Source of the DNA: Oscillospiraceae bacterium
GTDB lineage: Bacteria > Bacillota > Clostridia > Oscillospirales > CAG-272
Reading direction: 5' to 3'
NCBI GenBank assembly: GCA_015063585.1
Contig: SVTW01000019.1
Span: 1-34,321 of the forward strand
DNA: 34,321 nucleotides
Position 1 is the stretch's first letter; each line of letters opens with the position of its first letter. The notes beneath the pieces are model-generated. The model did not search any database and was not told the DNA's origin. It was given only the letters and a program-made list of their open reading frames with translations. Shown piece by piece: positions 13,521-22,313 of this stretch. Made by a program: the position numbers and the translations under genes.

Positions 13521-15473
13521 TCAGGTAGTTGCCGCGGCTTCCTCTGCCGCCTTTACTTCCTTCATTTCATCGGCGTTTTCTGCCTTTTGGTTCACCTTCT
13601 CGGGATTGCGGAAGGTGGGAACGACCTGATGAAGTGCCGCCTTGACCTTTGCGGAGGAAATTTCATTTTGCGATTCCGCTACGGCTTTTCGCAGGATCTC
13701 CAATCTGCGATCTACCTCTGCGCGTGTCAGGGGAGCGTCCTTTTCAACAAAGATCAGATCATTGTCGGTTTTGGTCAGCGTTTCGGTTTTCATCAAAAGC
13801 TCCTCATAGAGCTTTTCACCCGGACGGAGACCGATCTCCTCAATTTTGATATCCACCTCAGGTTCAAGACCCGAAAGCTGAATCATATTCACGGCGAGGT
13901 CGTAGATGCGAACCGGTTTTCCCATATCCAGAACAAACAGCTCCCCGCGCTCTGCCATGGCACCCGCACGGATCACAAGCTGGCTTGCTTCGGGAATCGT
14001 CATAAAATAGCGAATAATGCGCTTGTCTGTGATCGTAACAGGTCCGCCATTTTCGATCTGACGCTTGAACAGCGGAATGACCGATCCGTTTGAGCCAAGC
14101 ACGTTGCCAAATCGAACTGCCGCAAAGCAGGTCTTGCTATCGCCACGGCACTGAATGATCATTTCACACATGCGCTTGCTTGCGCCCATAATATTGGTGG
14201 GGTTCACCGCTTTGTCGGTAGAGATCAGAATGAACTTTTCCGCGCCATACTTCTCTGCCATGTTTGCGGTGTTGTAGGTTCCAACCACATTGTTTTTGAT
14301 CGCCTCGCATCCACTGTGCTCCATCAGCGGAACATGCTTATGCGCGGCGGCATGGAACACGATCTCGGGGCGGTAAGCGTTAAAGATAGAATCCAAGCGG
14401 ACCACGTCACGAACCGACGCGATCTCAACCGCAAGATTGAGCTTATCCCCGTAAGTACGGATCAACTCCTGCTGGATATCGTATGCGTTGTTTTCATAAA
14501 TATCGAGAATAATAAGCTGCTTCGGCTTGCATTTTGCGATCTGTCTGCACAGCTCACTTCCGATGGATCCACCGCCACCGGTTATCAAAACACGTTTTCC
14601 CTCGTAGAAGCTCAGTGCTTTTTTATCATTGATAGTCAGGGACTTGCGGAACAAAAGGTCCTCGATTTGAAATTCACGGATCTTTCCTCTGCGTCCGGTA
14701 ACCGCAGCTTCGTCCTCCACATCACGCACGGGCGAATCATAAAGCTTGACCTTACAGGAGGTTTGGCTATAGAAGTGGAACAGCTCGGAAATTTCATCGC
14801 TGTCAAGACCCGTCAGCGCGATAAAGATCTCACTTACCGATTGACTTTTAATAAATTCAATCGTTTTTTCGCCTTCAGGATAAACCTTTAAGCCAACCAC
14901 GCGGCTGCCAACCTTTGTGGGATTTCGGTCAATAAAAAAGACCGGCTTATAGTTGGAGTGCTTGTTGCAAAGCAGTTCCTCCGCAAGCAGAGCGCCCACC
15001 TGACCCGCGCCAACGATACAAACCGGGATTTTATGGTGGTCCTCGGCCTCGGTTTTGCGGTTCAGATACTTATAAATCAAGCGGTAGGAAAAGCGGGAGG
15101 TAAGCGTTAAAAGTGCCATCAGCGCGGCAACCACGGTAAAATGCCATACGCCCGTATAACGCCCTACAAAGCGCGCACAGATCAGCGCAGCAATGCATCC
15201 GACACCGTCGGCAATGATCAGCTTCAGGTAGATTGAGGTGTTGGTATAGCGCCAAAGGTTTACATACACCCCGAAAATAAGGCGCGCAACCATAACAAAA
15301 AACAAAAGGATCAGGCTGTTGATGAAAAAATCATCGACTCGGTAGGTTTGGTGGTGGTCGACAAAAACCGTTGTCCATAAATAAAAAGCGTCGACGATCG
15401 CGAAACACAGCAAATCGAAGAAAAACAATATGATCCTTCTTGAGTTTTCAATTCGAAACGACTTGATACTCAT
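13521..15473 (-). CDS. Membrane-bound UDP-sugar 4,6-dehydratase, WbpM/CapD/FlaA1-long family
   Basis: Predicted 650 aa, the length of the long membrane-bound subfamily. About four transmembrane helices occupy residues 14-135. A CoA-binding-like Rossmann domain follows (IVGAGQVGALLAEELL, 152-168). The SDR catalytic domain has GGGGSIGSE (299-307) for NAD(P) binding, HAAAHKHVP (374-382), STDKAVNPTNIMGASKR (418-434) with Met429 in place of the usual Tyr and Lys433, as known for WbpM-like enzymes, and RFGNVLGSNGSVIPLF (454-469). Family reaction: UDP-GlcNAc to UDP-4-keto-6-deoxy sugar for capsule, teichoic or glycan synthesis. A 25-residue Glu/Ala/Lys-rich tail follows the domain. It stands alone here without glycosyltransferases. 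Start: AAGGAG upstream of ATG. Confidence 0.92.
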   Translation of the reverse strand: MSIKSFRIENSRRIILFFFDLLCFAIVDAFYLWTTVFVDHHQTYRVDDFFINSLILLFFVMVARLIFGVYVNLWRYTNTSIYLKLIIADGVGCIAALICARFVGRYTGVWHFTVVAALMALLTLTSRFSYRLIYKYLNRKTEAEDHHKIPVCIVGAGQVGALLAEELLCNKHSNYKPVFFIDRNPTKVGSRVVGLKVYPEGEKTIEFIKSQSVSEIFIALTGLDSDEISELFHFYSQTSCKVKLYDSPVRDVEDEAAVTGRRGKIREFQIEDLLFRKSLTINDKKALSFYEGKRVLITGGGGSIGSELCRQIAKCKPKQLIILDIYENNAYDIQQELIRTYGDKLNLAVEIASVRDVVRLDSIFNAYRPEIVFHAAAHKHVPLMEHSGCEAIKNNVVGTYNTANMAEKYGAEKFILISTDKAVNPTNIMGASKRMCEMIIQCRGDSKTCFAAVRFGNVLGSNGSVIPLFKRQIENGGPVTITDKRIIRYFMTIPEASQLVIRAGAMAERGELFVLDMGKPVRIYDLAVNMIQLSGLEPEVDIKIEEIGLRPGEKLYEELLMKTETLTKTDNDLIFVEKDAPLTRAEVDRRLEILRKAVAESQNEISSAKVKAALHQVVPTFRNPEKVNQKAENADEMKEVKAAEEAAATT

Positions 15474-15582
15474 TGAAACGATCTCCTTCTTTCATTCTGC
15501 AATAGATTACCCCCATTGCGGTGGGGGCGTCCGTGGAAATAAGTTCCATAAAGCATAATAGATAAGTTTAAATTACATATCT

Positions 15583-15611
15583 ATTATAGCACATACAATT
15601 TGATATGTCAA
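15583..15611 (-). promoter_or_regulatory. Consensus sigma-A promoter of the dehydratase gene
   Basis: Minus-strand TTGACA (15606-15611), 17-bp spacer, TATAAT (15583-15588). The leader of about 100 nt carries a small CCCCC..GGGGG hairpin at 15510-15526. Confidence 0.85.
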
Positions 15612-15716
15612 GTCCTTTTCGACACTTTCACGCACATTCTTCTCTCCCGCGCGAAAAATCGAAGGCAATCGACAAACCAAGCCCTCTGAAAATTACTGTT
15701 TCAAGTATATTTTACG

Positions 15717-15762
15717 CAAAAAACGGGAGAGAGCCAAGTGCGCCCTCGCTCTTGGCTCTCTC
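15717..15762 (-). terminator. Terminator of the CvpA-like gene
   Basis: 12-bp perfect stem GAGAGAGCCAAG / CTTGGCTCTCTC (15727-15738 with 15751-15762), followed on the minus strand by CCGTTTTTT. Confidence 0.85.
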
Positions 15763-15781
15763 AAATTCAGCTAAATTTCAA

Positions 15782-18577
15782 TTAGTTCATCGGAACACCG
15801 AAGAGTGCCGAAATTGCCTTTACGGTCTGCTTGGTTTCCTTATCCTGGTGCGCATCGGAATATGCATTCATTGCATCAACCAGCTCAATGTAATCCGCAG
15901 ATTCCTCGGGAATACGGTCAGCAAGTCCGAACGCGTCGAACTTTCCTTCCTTTACCTCACCGTTTTCATCGAGTAGCGTCACACGGAATGCGTGCGTTAC
16001 AGCACCCGATGCCATAAAGGTATCCACGGTTTCGGTAGCGGTGGGCAGGATATCGCCAAAGAGCTTTTTGCCCGTGGAGTGCGATTTTGCGGAAATTGCA
16101 ACGTTGAGGATCTGGTTCAGTGCCTTTGCTTCCTTTTCATATTCAGCTTCGCTCATTTCGGTGCTTGCCATGTAGGAGAAGGTTTCGGAAATCAAGGAAG
16201 CGGAGGTATCGGCATACTGATCGGGAACACCGTAGCCACGGATACGTTCTGCGGTAACGTAAACCTCGATCATACCTGCGGTTGCAGGATTGATGTTGCG
16301 GATCAGCTCGATAATTTCTTCCTCTGTGGGCTCCTTACCGTCCTGACCGAGCTTTGTAAAGAGATCCACACCGCTGGAAACGGCATTCATGGTGTCGGTA
16401 TATTTTACGTCACCCTCGGTTGCCTTCTGTGCCATCTGCGTAGCGGTCGTCATGTCAAGGTCAGCCGTTTTTCGAACGGTTTCGGATTGCAGAACTGCAG
16501 TAAAGAGCTTTGCGGTCTTTTCGGATCCAACCGACGTGGTTGTTTGCAGGGAGTCAAGGATCTCACCCACCGCGCCCGCAACGGTTTTCAGATCCATTTC
16601 CTGTCCGCCGGACATCTGTGTCATCAGATTGTTCGCGGCACCGAAAATTGCCTCGATAGCGGCGGCTTCTTTTTGGATCGTTTCGGAGGTGATACTATCT
16701 GCCGCGCCTTCGGTAGCGGTAAGCAGATCCGATACGGTAACCTTAACCGTTACAACGGTTTCGGAGCTACGGAGACCGGAGGTAGCCTCCATGGATTTCG
16801 TCGTGACGGCCTTAGTAACCTCAATGGTGGAAATACGCGCCATAGCCGTCTCGTCATTTTCAAGCAGAGTTGCGTATGCTTCGGTCAGAATGGTCTTTGC
16901 CTGCGCGGCAGAGGGTTCCTCCAGCATAGCAAGCTGTTGGGTTGCGGCTGCAAGCACGGCGGCACCGCTCTTTTTCAGATCCTCCTCGGTCTTCCCTTCA
17001 TATACGGTTCCCGCGAAAATATCGTTTTCGCGAGCCGCGAGGGCATTGGAGGAATCCTTTGCGGGCAACGGATTTTCAGCCATCTGAATTGCGTAAACCT
17101 CAAAGAATGCCTGCACATCCGCGGAGGTCAGCTGTTTTCCGTCCGCCTCGTTGATCAGGTCTTGAATCATACTGACAGAGTAGCTGTCGATGATCTCAGA
17201 GTCAATCGGGATACCCGCCTCGTCAAATGCCGTGCGAAGGTCCTCGGTGATCGCGTCGATCTGCGCGTCTCCCGTCAAGCCGGATGCCTGATTGAGCGCC
17301 AACGCGATGTCGTCCATGATCGTTCCATAAACCTCGTCAACGTCTGCGGGAATTCCAAGCGTTGTTGCGATCGCGCGCATACCGAGGTTGGTCATTTCGG
17401 GGATCAACGCCTTCATGCTGTTGTTTGATCCCAGCTTTTCAACAAGAGAGGCGATGATTCCGTTGCTGCTGAGCGTCTCCAGCAAAAGCTCCGTATTGGA
17501 GAAGTTTGCGAAAACGCCGTTCTCGGCCATCACGGCGACCATTTCCGCAACGGTGCGAATATCTGCCTGCAGCGCGGCATGTTGCCGTGCGTCAGCATTC
17601 AAAATGCGAAGCAGGGCATCAAAGAACGGACCAAACATTGCGTCCGCGTCTCCAAAGCTCGGCTTTGCGGCACCGAGGAAGGTCTCTCCGCCGAGCCATG
17701 CATCGGTTGCGCCGTAAATGATCTCGCCCGCGATCGTGGGCAGAAGAACGGAATGCTCAAAGGAATCGGCAAGTGCCACGATCGTTTGCGCCTCTACCGA
17801 GGTATAAGACGCGAAATCGGTCTTGCTCAGCTTCAGAATATTGCACGCAAAGCCCGCAACCGAATCAATTTCTTTTGCGAGCGTGGTTTCGGTTTCCTGA
17901 ACGGTGAAGGAGGTAAGCATATCGGTAACGGTGTTACCGCCCATGCCGCGATATGCAACCAGAAGTGCATTATCGTTCAAGGGAGCCACGTAGGTGTCCA
18001 CGATCTCCTGAACGCCCTCGGCCTCGCCTTCCAGCATGCCGGACTCCTCAACAGCGGACATTACGGGAGGAACAAGATCAAGCGTTGCGGAAATTGGGAT
18101 CAGCAGGATCACAAAAATAACCACACCTTGAATTGCCCCCCACGCCATACCGCGCAGACGGTGGAACGCACTCCGCTGATTCTGTCTGCGAAGCGCACCG
18201 CCGAGGATCAGCGTGACGATCAAAAAGATAAACCACGTGAGGAAGGAATAAACGATAAAGAACACCAATACGAGAAGCGGCGATACGATTGAGTAAACCG
18301 TATGCAACAGTACCTCGGTGAGGGTGGGCGAAAGCTCCAACATCTCCGCATACTGTCCCATATCCGAATTTACCAAAAGCGGAATCACCGTTTCCTCGAT
18401 CATTTGATCACTTACAAGTGTAGCGCGTAGCAGTACGGCGGTAGCCACTGCCGCAACCGCGCAAAGTACGATCGAAATTCCGCGAATGCGAGACTTTGCA
18501 AGACCGCGAAGCAATCCCCACAAGGCGCTGACTGCAAGAATGAGAACAAAAAGTCCTGTCAAAATCAAATTACTCAT
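15782..18577 (-). CDS. CvpA-like membrane protein with long helical extension
   Basis: Predicted 931 aa. The first 170 residues resemble the CvpA (colicin V production) family: four hydrophobic helices at about 4-22, 33-52, 93-126 and 145-168, with the GLLRGLAKSR motif after helix 1 and a basic RRQNQRSAFHRLRG loop between helices 3 and 4. The remaining 760 residues are predicted soluble, mostly helical, Ala/Glu/Thr-rich and without any motif I recognise. CvpA proteins are normally about 160-220 aa, so the extension is the distinctive part; its side of the membrane is not certain. Similar extended proteins may exist in related Clostridia, but I cannot check. Single-gene unit with a consensus promoter and terminator. 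Confidence 0.8.
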   Translation of the reverse strand: MSNLILTGLFVLILAVSALWGLLRGLAKSRIRGISIVLCAVAAVATAVLLRATLVSDQMIEETVIPLLVNSDMGQYAEMLELSPTLTEVLLHTVYSIVSPLLVLVFFIVYSFLTWFIFLIVTLILGGALRRQNQRSAFHRLRGMAWGAIQGVVIFVILLIPISATLDLVPPVMSAVEESGMLEGEAEGVQEIVDTYVAPLNDNALLVAYRGMGGNTVTDMLTSFTVQETETTLAKEIDSVAGFACNILKLSKTDFASYTSVEAQTIVALADSFEHSVLLPTIAGEIIYGATDAWLGGETFLGAAKPSFGDADAMFGPFFDALLRILNADARQHAALQADIRTVAEMVAVMAENGVFANFSNTELLLETLSSNGIIASLVEKLGSNNSMKALIPEMTNLGMRAIATTLGIPADVDEVYGTIMDDIALALNQASGLTGDAQIDAITEDLRTAFDEAGIPIDSEIIDSYSVSMIQDLINEADGKQLTSADVQAFFEVYAIQMAENPLPAKDSSNALAARENDIFAGTVYEGKTEEDLKKSGAAVLAAATQQLAMLEEPSAAQAKTILTEAYATLLENDETAMARISTIEVTKAVTTKSMEATSGLRSSETVVTVKVTVSDLLTATEGAADSITSETIQKEAAAIEAIFGAANNLMTQMSGGQEMDLKTVAGAVGEILDSLQTTTSVGSEKTAKLFTAVLQSETVRKTADLDMTTATQMAQKATEGDVKYTDTMNAVSSGVDLFTKLGQDGKEPTEEEIIELIRNINPATAGMIEVYVTAERIRGYGVPDQYADTSASLISETFSYMASTEMSEAEYEKEAKALNQILNVAISAKSHSTGKKLFGDILPTATETVDTFMASGAVTHAFRVTLLDENGEVKEGKFDAFGLADRIPEESADYIELVDAMNAYSDAHQDKETKQTVKAISALFGVPMN

Positions 18578-18624
18578 GTCTTTCTCTCCTTTTTTATCTT
18601 GATTTAGAAGATCATACCAATGAT

Positions 18625-18653
18625 ATCATAGCACATTTTTCTTCAATTGTCAA
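18625..18653 (-). promoter_or_regulatory. Sigma-A promoter of the CvpA-like gene
   Basis: Minus-strand TTGACA (18648-18653), 17-bp spacer, TATGAT (18625-18630), about 45 nt before the start; GGAGAG Shine-Dalgarno. Confidence 0.75.
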
Positions 18654-18721
18654 GTTATTTTCTTATTTTTATATAGTATACTGCCGAAATTTCAATATTG
18701 TATACAACGTTGTGATGTAGT

Positions 18722-19396
18722 CTACTCGGTCTCGCTGTGCTCCGTTCGATTTTCCGCAGCCTTATCCCGCCGGCTTTTCCGGTAAAAATAGCGGCGGCTG
18801 CCGCGCGGTGCCCCTGCCCTTTCCTCGCCGCGAAGCCGGGAGATGCACTCGGGGTATGCCTTGAAGATCATCTGCGGTGTTGCATGCATTTCGCGACAAA
18901 CGGCTCGCAGAAGCATCATTGTAGCATATGCGTCGCAGTCGCTTCTGTGCAGATTTTCAGGCTCGATACCACACCACGTCTTGACGTATCCTGCCAACCC
19001 GTGCGCACAGTTCTGTTTGCCGATGCGCTTGCAAAGCTTTTCGGTATCCAAGCATCGAAAAAGGATTGGCGACAGATGATAGCGCTCACAGTTTTTCCAA
19101 AGCGCGCGTGTGTCGTTCCCAACGGCAAATCCAACCGCCATATCCGCCTGCTCATAAAGGGCTTTTACGGTCGGATATACGCTTGGAAATTTCGGCGCGC
19201 GCTCAACTTCCGCAAGCGGGTACGCAAGAATATGCTCCAGAACATATTCATTCCAGGTGGAGTCGGGGTGTATCAGAAGATCGGTTGGCGGTGTCAGGAT
19301 TTCAAAGCGCTCATTGGTAATCAGATAGCCGATTGAATAAATGGATCCCGGAACGCGTCCGTCCGCAAACTCCATATCAAAAAACAAGATCTTCAT
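18722..19396 (-). CDS. DEDDh-type 3'-5' exonuclease (DnaQ/RNase T superfamily)
   Basis: Predicted 224 aa. The three exonuclease motifs are visible: ExoI FFDMEF (Asp7, Glu9), ExoII with Asp95 in AVGNDTRALW, and ExoIII HRSDCDA (His150, Asp155), giving the DEDDh two-metal catalytic set. The family removes nucleotides from 3' ends of DNA or RNA; the substrate cannot be told here because there is no polymerase or helicase fusion. The C-terminal 35 residues are strongly basic then acidic and probably disordered, which could aid nucleic acid binding. It starts with GGGGGAG upstream of ATG and is transcribed divergently from the DeoR gene. Confidence 0.85.
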   Translation of the reverse strand: MKILFFDMEFADGRVPGSIYSIGYLITNERFEILTPPTDLLIHPDSTWNEYVLEHILAYPLAEVERAPKFPSVYPTVKALYEQADMAVGFAVGNDTRALWKNCERYHLSPILFRCLDTEKLCKRIGKQNCAHGLAGYVKTWCGIEPENLHRSDCDAYATMMLLRAVCREMHATPQMIFKAYPECISRLRGEERAGAPRGSRRYFYRKSRRDKAAENRTEHSETE

Positions 19397-19428
19397 CCCA
19401 TTCTCTCCCCCGATGCGTTATCAGGGCG

Positions 19429-19457
19429 ATTATACCACAATTCTCCAAAAAAAGCAA
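19429..19457 (-). promoter_or_regulatory. Promoter of the exonuclease gene
   Basis: Minus-strand TATAAT (19429-19434) with a weak TTGCTT -35 (19452-19457) at 17-bp spacing. Confidence 0.55.
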
Positions 19458-19491
19458 CGCAAAATAAAAAGAATCTTTTTTTGAAAAACTC

Positions 19492-19520
19492 TTTACAATC
19501 CGGTCGAAATGTATTATAAT
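19492..19520 (+). promoter_or_regulatory. Promoter of the DeoR-family gene
   Basis: TTTACA (19492-19497), 17-bp spacer, TATAAT (19515-19520), about 70 nt before the start codon. It is divergent from the exonuclease promoter with about 35 bp between the -35 boxes. Confidence 0.75.
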
Positions 19521-19595
19521 AAAAGTGCAAGAAAAAGCAAGACTGCGCAAAAAAAGTCATTTTTAACGGTTTCAGAAAACCACGGAGGAATGAAC

Positions 19596-20348
19596 ATGTA
19601 TAAATGCGAACGGGAAGACGAGATTCTGGCTCTCCTGAATGAAACGGAATATGCCACGGTTGACTATCTGGCAAGAAAAATGAATATCAGCTCCTCCAGC
19701 ATTCGGCGCGACCTGAAAAACTTAGAGGAACGCGGGCTGGTGAACAGGAGCTACGGCGGTGTGAAGCTTGCCGACGCTACGGGCAAGTGCATTCCCTTTT
19801 CTCTGCGCAGCCACGAAAACAGTCCTCAGAAAAAGCAGATTGCAAAAGCCGCCGCTGGGCTGATCGAACCCGGCAACGTGGTTTTCCTTGACGCTTCCAG
19901 CAGTGCGTATTTTACAGCAGAGCTGCTCCCCGCGATCGGTGGCGTGACCGTGATCACAAACAGCATCGATATCATGTCCTGCCTCTCGCGCTATGATATC
20001 AAAGCATATTGCACGGGCGGCTCACTCTCCTCGGACAACAAGGCAGTGTTGGTTGGCGGCTATGCGCAGGATTTTTTGCGCAATATTCGCGCCGACGTTG
20101 CGATTTTCTCGGTGCAGGCAGTGCATGAAAACGGAGACTTTTTCGATTGTTACCCCGACGAGGTTGCCATTCGCAACATTATGATGCAGAATGCGCGCCG
20201 CCGCGTCCTGCTTTGCGACAGCAGTAAATGGAACCGCACCTCCACCTTTTATCAGGGCAACGTCCGCGACCTCGACTACATCATCAGCGATCGCGATCTC
20301 AACGGACTTTTCACCGAGCTGACCCCCGAGAAATACATTCTTGCGTAA
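19596..20348 (+). CDS. DeoR-family transcriptional regulator
   Basis: Predicted 250 aa. The start at 19596 is preferred over 19590 because GGAGG (19584-19588) is then 7 nt away. N-terminal winged HTH of the DeoR type (residues about 5-57: TVDYLARKMNISSSSIRRDLKNLEERGLVNRSYGGV). The DeoRC effector domain (about 75-235) has the expected blocks DASSSAYFTAELL, VITNSIDI, CTGGSLSSDNKAVLVG, ADVAIFSVQAVHENGDFFDC and LLCDSSKW. The family binds sugar phosphates and represses sugar-use operons. No sugar gene is adjacent on the same strand, so the regulon is unknown. It is followed by a hairpin-rich repeat that may terminate it. Confidence 0.92.
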   Translation: MYKCEREDEILALLNETEYATVDYLARKMNISSSSIRRDLKNLEERGLVNRSYGGVKLADATGKCIPFSLRSHENSPQKKQIAKAAAGLIEPGNVVFLDASSSAYFTAELLPAIGGVTVITNSIDIMSCLSRYDIKAYCTGGSLSSDNKAVLVGGYAQDFLRNIRADVAIFSVQAVHENGDFFDCYPDEVAIRNIMMQNARRRVLLCDSSKWNRTSTFYQGNVRDLDYIISDRDLNGLFTELTPEKYILA

Positions 20349-20381
20349 TCGCGCCACACACTTTTCCGTCTCATGAGTCAA

Positions 20382-20552
20382 GGGGGTGAGTCAAATGCAA
20401 AAATGCATTTGGTACTCACCCCCGACGTTTTTGCTTTGCGGCTAAACACCGCAATTTTCGACTGCTTTGCAGTCGAAAACCGCAAATTCCGCGCTACAAA
20501 AAAGCCTACCGTCGGCTTTTTTGAGCAGAGGCTGCGCCAATGACGCAGCCTC
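20382..20552. repeat. 171-bp hairpin-rich intergenic repeat, copy A
   Basis: Direct repeat of 22314-22484, differing at only two positions. Internal structures in order: an 18-bp stem (GGGGGTGAGT-CAAATGCA with TGCATTTG-GT-ACTCACCCCC); TTTGCGG...CCGCAAA enclosing TTTTCGACTGC-TTT-GCAGTCGAAAA; AAAAAAGCC/GGCTTTTTT, which is terminator-like on both strands; and GAGGCTGCG/CGCAGCCTC. No ORF of its own is convincing. Probably a MITE- or REP-like dispersed element; no clear target-site duplication is visible. Confidence 0.85.
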
Positions 20553-20617
20553 TTGTGGGATAGAAAATAGGAATTCAACGATATTTCAAACTTGTCTTCC
20601 CTAGCACAGCTTTGGCT

Positions 20618-21379
20618 TCAATCTCTCAAATATCCGTCTTTAAAAAGTTTCTTGGCTACTTTATTCCAAAAAACTGATGAATGTGCGCGTTTGGCGGAAT
20701 GAACACAGAAAAAGAACAACCCAGATATAGCACTCATACAAATAGCGGCAAAAATAATCACGCGACTATCAAAATTTGATGCAATTAAAAACCACGCGAA
20801 TAAGGCAGAAAAGACAACCTCTAACCCGACAAATACAATCAAAAACTCCCTCGGTCGTTCAACCGATTCAAAAAAGGAACGAACCTTTGGAACCTCTTTG
20901 ACATTCTTTCTTTTTGGCAAAAAAAGCATCATCTTAAGTAGCAATGCACCCATATTTGTCATATAGTTTGGAATAACCAACTGCCGACTGTTTGTTTTAA
21001 TTATTAAATCCAACCCATGGCGAATTTCTATAATATCCTTGTAGTAGATTGTCTTTGCGTTCTCAAAGAAATAACGGTAAATGATCTTTTCATCATCAAA
21101 AGCAATACGGAAACCAAAGTACGCAAACACCAACAAAGATGATAATAATGCGAAAACAAACAATACAAAAGAAAGAGATTTCGAGATTTGCAAAAAAGAC
21201 CAAACAGATAGTATGCAAGCTAAAATTGACACGCTCCCACCTATTACCAAATATGCCTTATGCAATTTAATATACGGAGAATCCAAATTAAAATCGAAAT
21301 TACGCTCAGTCTTATATTTAAATACTGCAACCAATACATATATGCATAATAGCGATATTATTTGTAAAATCAACTGCAT
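20618..21379 (-). CDS. Small membrane protein with PH-like soluble segment
   Basis: Predicted 253 aa from ATG at 21379 (GGAGG ten bases upstream). Hydrophobic helices: 1-20, about 40-62, 68-90, then a soluble segment and two more helices near 180-225. The soluble segment (FDDEKIIYRYFFENAKTIYYKDIIEIRHGLDLIIKTNSRQLVIPNYM) has the alternating strand pattern of bacterial PH-like domains (DUF6560 or YdbT-like), which is my inference. It follows the gene at 21431-21934 with a 51-bp gap, likely as one operon, and the pair lies between the two 171-bp repeats. Function unknown. Confidence 0.7.
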   Translation of the reverse strand: MQLILQIISLLCIYVLVAVFKYKTERNFDFNLDSPYIKLHKAYLVIGGSVSILACILSVWSFLQISKSLSFVLFVFALLSSLLVFAYFGFRIAFDDEKIIYRYFFENAKTIYYKDIIEIRHGLDLIIKTNSRQLVIPNYMTNMGALLLKMMLFLPKRKNVKEVPKVRSFFESVERPREFLIVFVGLEVVFSALFAWFLIASNFDSRVIIFAAICMSAISGLFFFCVHSAKRAHSSVFWNKVAKKLFKDGYLRD

Positions 21380-21430
21380 ATCCGCGATACCTCCAAAAGT
21401 CCTCATGGGGGGCTTTCATAGTGCGTTCCT

Positions 21431-21934
21431 TCATGACTTTTTATTTTGAAGCTTATAATGATTATATTTCTGGATAAAAACATCTAACCCGATTGCAAAT
21501 TTGTCTATGACAAAAGGCGAGATTTTGCCCTTCAAAAAGATCAACGTGTCTCCGCTTTTTAGTGTTTTCACCTTTGTAATTTTATCATAGGAATATATCT
21601 TTTCCATGTGAAAAAGATTTCGATGAATGAAAGTGGATTCTTGAGGAATCAATCTCCAGTTTATTTGCGCAAAAATCATCGCGACCATCAAAAAATCTCC
21701 CAAAATAAAAATCCATGAAACGGGATCTAAAAAAATGTTTTTTGTATCCAACCAAATTCCGTAAAAAGGGAGACATGAAAAAATCAAAAAAGCATTTCCA
21801 AAGTAAAAATACAGTTTGGGCAAGAATACTTCTTGCTTTTTTTCATTGACTTCCCGTGCATTGAATCTGTAAAAAAGCCACTCAACGCTTCCAATGATCA
21901 AAAAAATCGCAAAAAATATTAACAGCTCTTTCAT
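21431..21934 (-). CDS. Small membrane protein, structural analogue of its neighbour
   Basis: Predicted 167 aa from ATG at 21934 (AAGGAG six bases upstream; an ATG seven codons earlier lacks a site). Three or four hydrophobic helices (about 3-21, 44-62, 70-95) precede a soluble segment FIHRNLFHMEKIYSYDKITKVKTLKSGDTLIFLKGKISPFVIDKFAIGLDVFIQKYN. This repeats the layout of the downstream gene (membrane helices, then x-Y-DKI-x-K/E-strand), so the two may be distant relatives with PH-like domains. The gene is A/T-rich compared with the ribosomal genes in the window, consistent with acquisition. Function unknown. Confidence 0.65.
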   Translation of the reverse strand: MKELLIFFAIFLIIGSVEWLFYRFNAREVNEKKQEVFLPKLYFYFGNAFLIFSCLPFYGIWLDTKNIFLDPVSWIFILGDFLMVAMIFAQINWRLIPQESTFIHRNLFHMEKIYSYDKITKVKTLKSGDTLIFLKGKISPFVIDKFAIGLDVFIQKYNHYKLQNKKS

Positions 21935-21982
21935 GAAGTTCTCCTTTGATCTCACAAATTTCGAATCACTTCTCCCACGCGC

Positions 21983-22234
21983 TTATGTACCGCTGATTGA
22001 CTCCAAGCCATAATATTTGGCAACGTAAAAGTTTGGCCATTGGGAGGGGTCACTGTCCAAATAGATCAACTGCCATGCGGGATTGTATTTAGTTAGCGGA
22101 GTCGGAGTTTTCAACTCTACATGCGTCTCCCCCTGCTCCAAAGCCGCCTCCACAATCGCCTCGTTTTCGGTGAGCACAACGTAGGTGTTGGCGGTATCGG
22201 CAAGTCCGATCACAAGGGCATACCACTTTTGCAT
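21983..22234 (-). CDS. Hypothetical protein, uncertain start; possible frameshifted remnant
   Basis: The protein-like frame reads MQKWYALVIGLADTANTYVV..., 83 aa, with no recognised domain. A consensus promoter and a GAGGGG Shine-Dalgarno lie upstream, but the well-placed ATG (22247, MDSFNAK) is one base out of frame with the protein-like frame and leads to a 52-codon ORF of unlikely composition. ATG 22234 is 18 nt from the Shine-Dalgarno, too far. Either a single-base frameshift or mis-assigned start is possible. Confidence 0.45.
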   Translation of the reverse strand: MQKWYALVIGLADTANTYVVLTENEAIVEAALEQGETHVELKTPTPLTKYNPAWQLIYLDSDPSQWPNFYVAKYYGLESISGT

Positions 22235-22282
22235 TAAAAGAGTCCATGGTAACCCCTCTTGTTTTGATGATTTACTTTTTCC

Positions 22283-22311
22283 ATTATACCACACACAAAC
22301 AAAAAAGTAAA
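22283..22311 (-). promoter_or_regulatory. Promoter adjacent to repeat copy B
   Basis: Minus-strand TTTACT (22306-22311), 17-bp spacer, TATAAT (22283-22288). The -35 box ends three bases before the repeat begins. Confidence 0.6.
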
Positions 22312-22313
22312 TA

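Noticed and set aside
15992-17428. 478-codon plus-strand ORF inside the CvpA-like gene
   Set aside because: Cys/Gly/His-rich composition, antisense to a coherent long gene; a codon-bias shadow.
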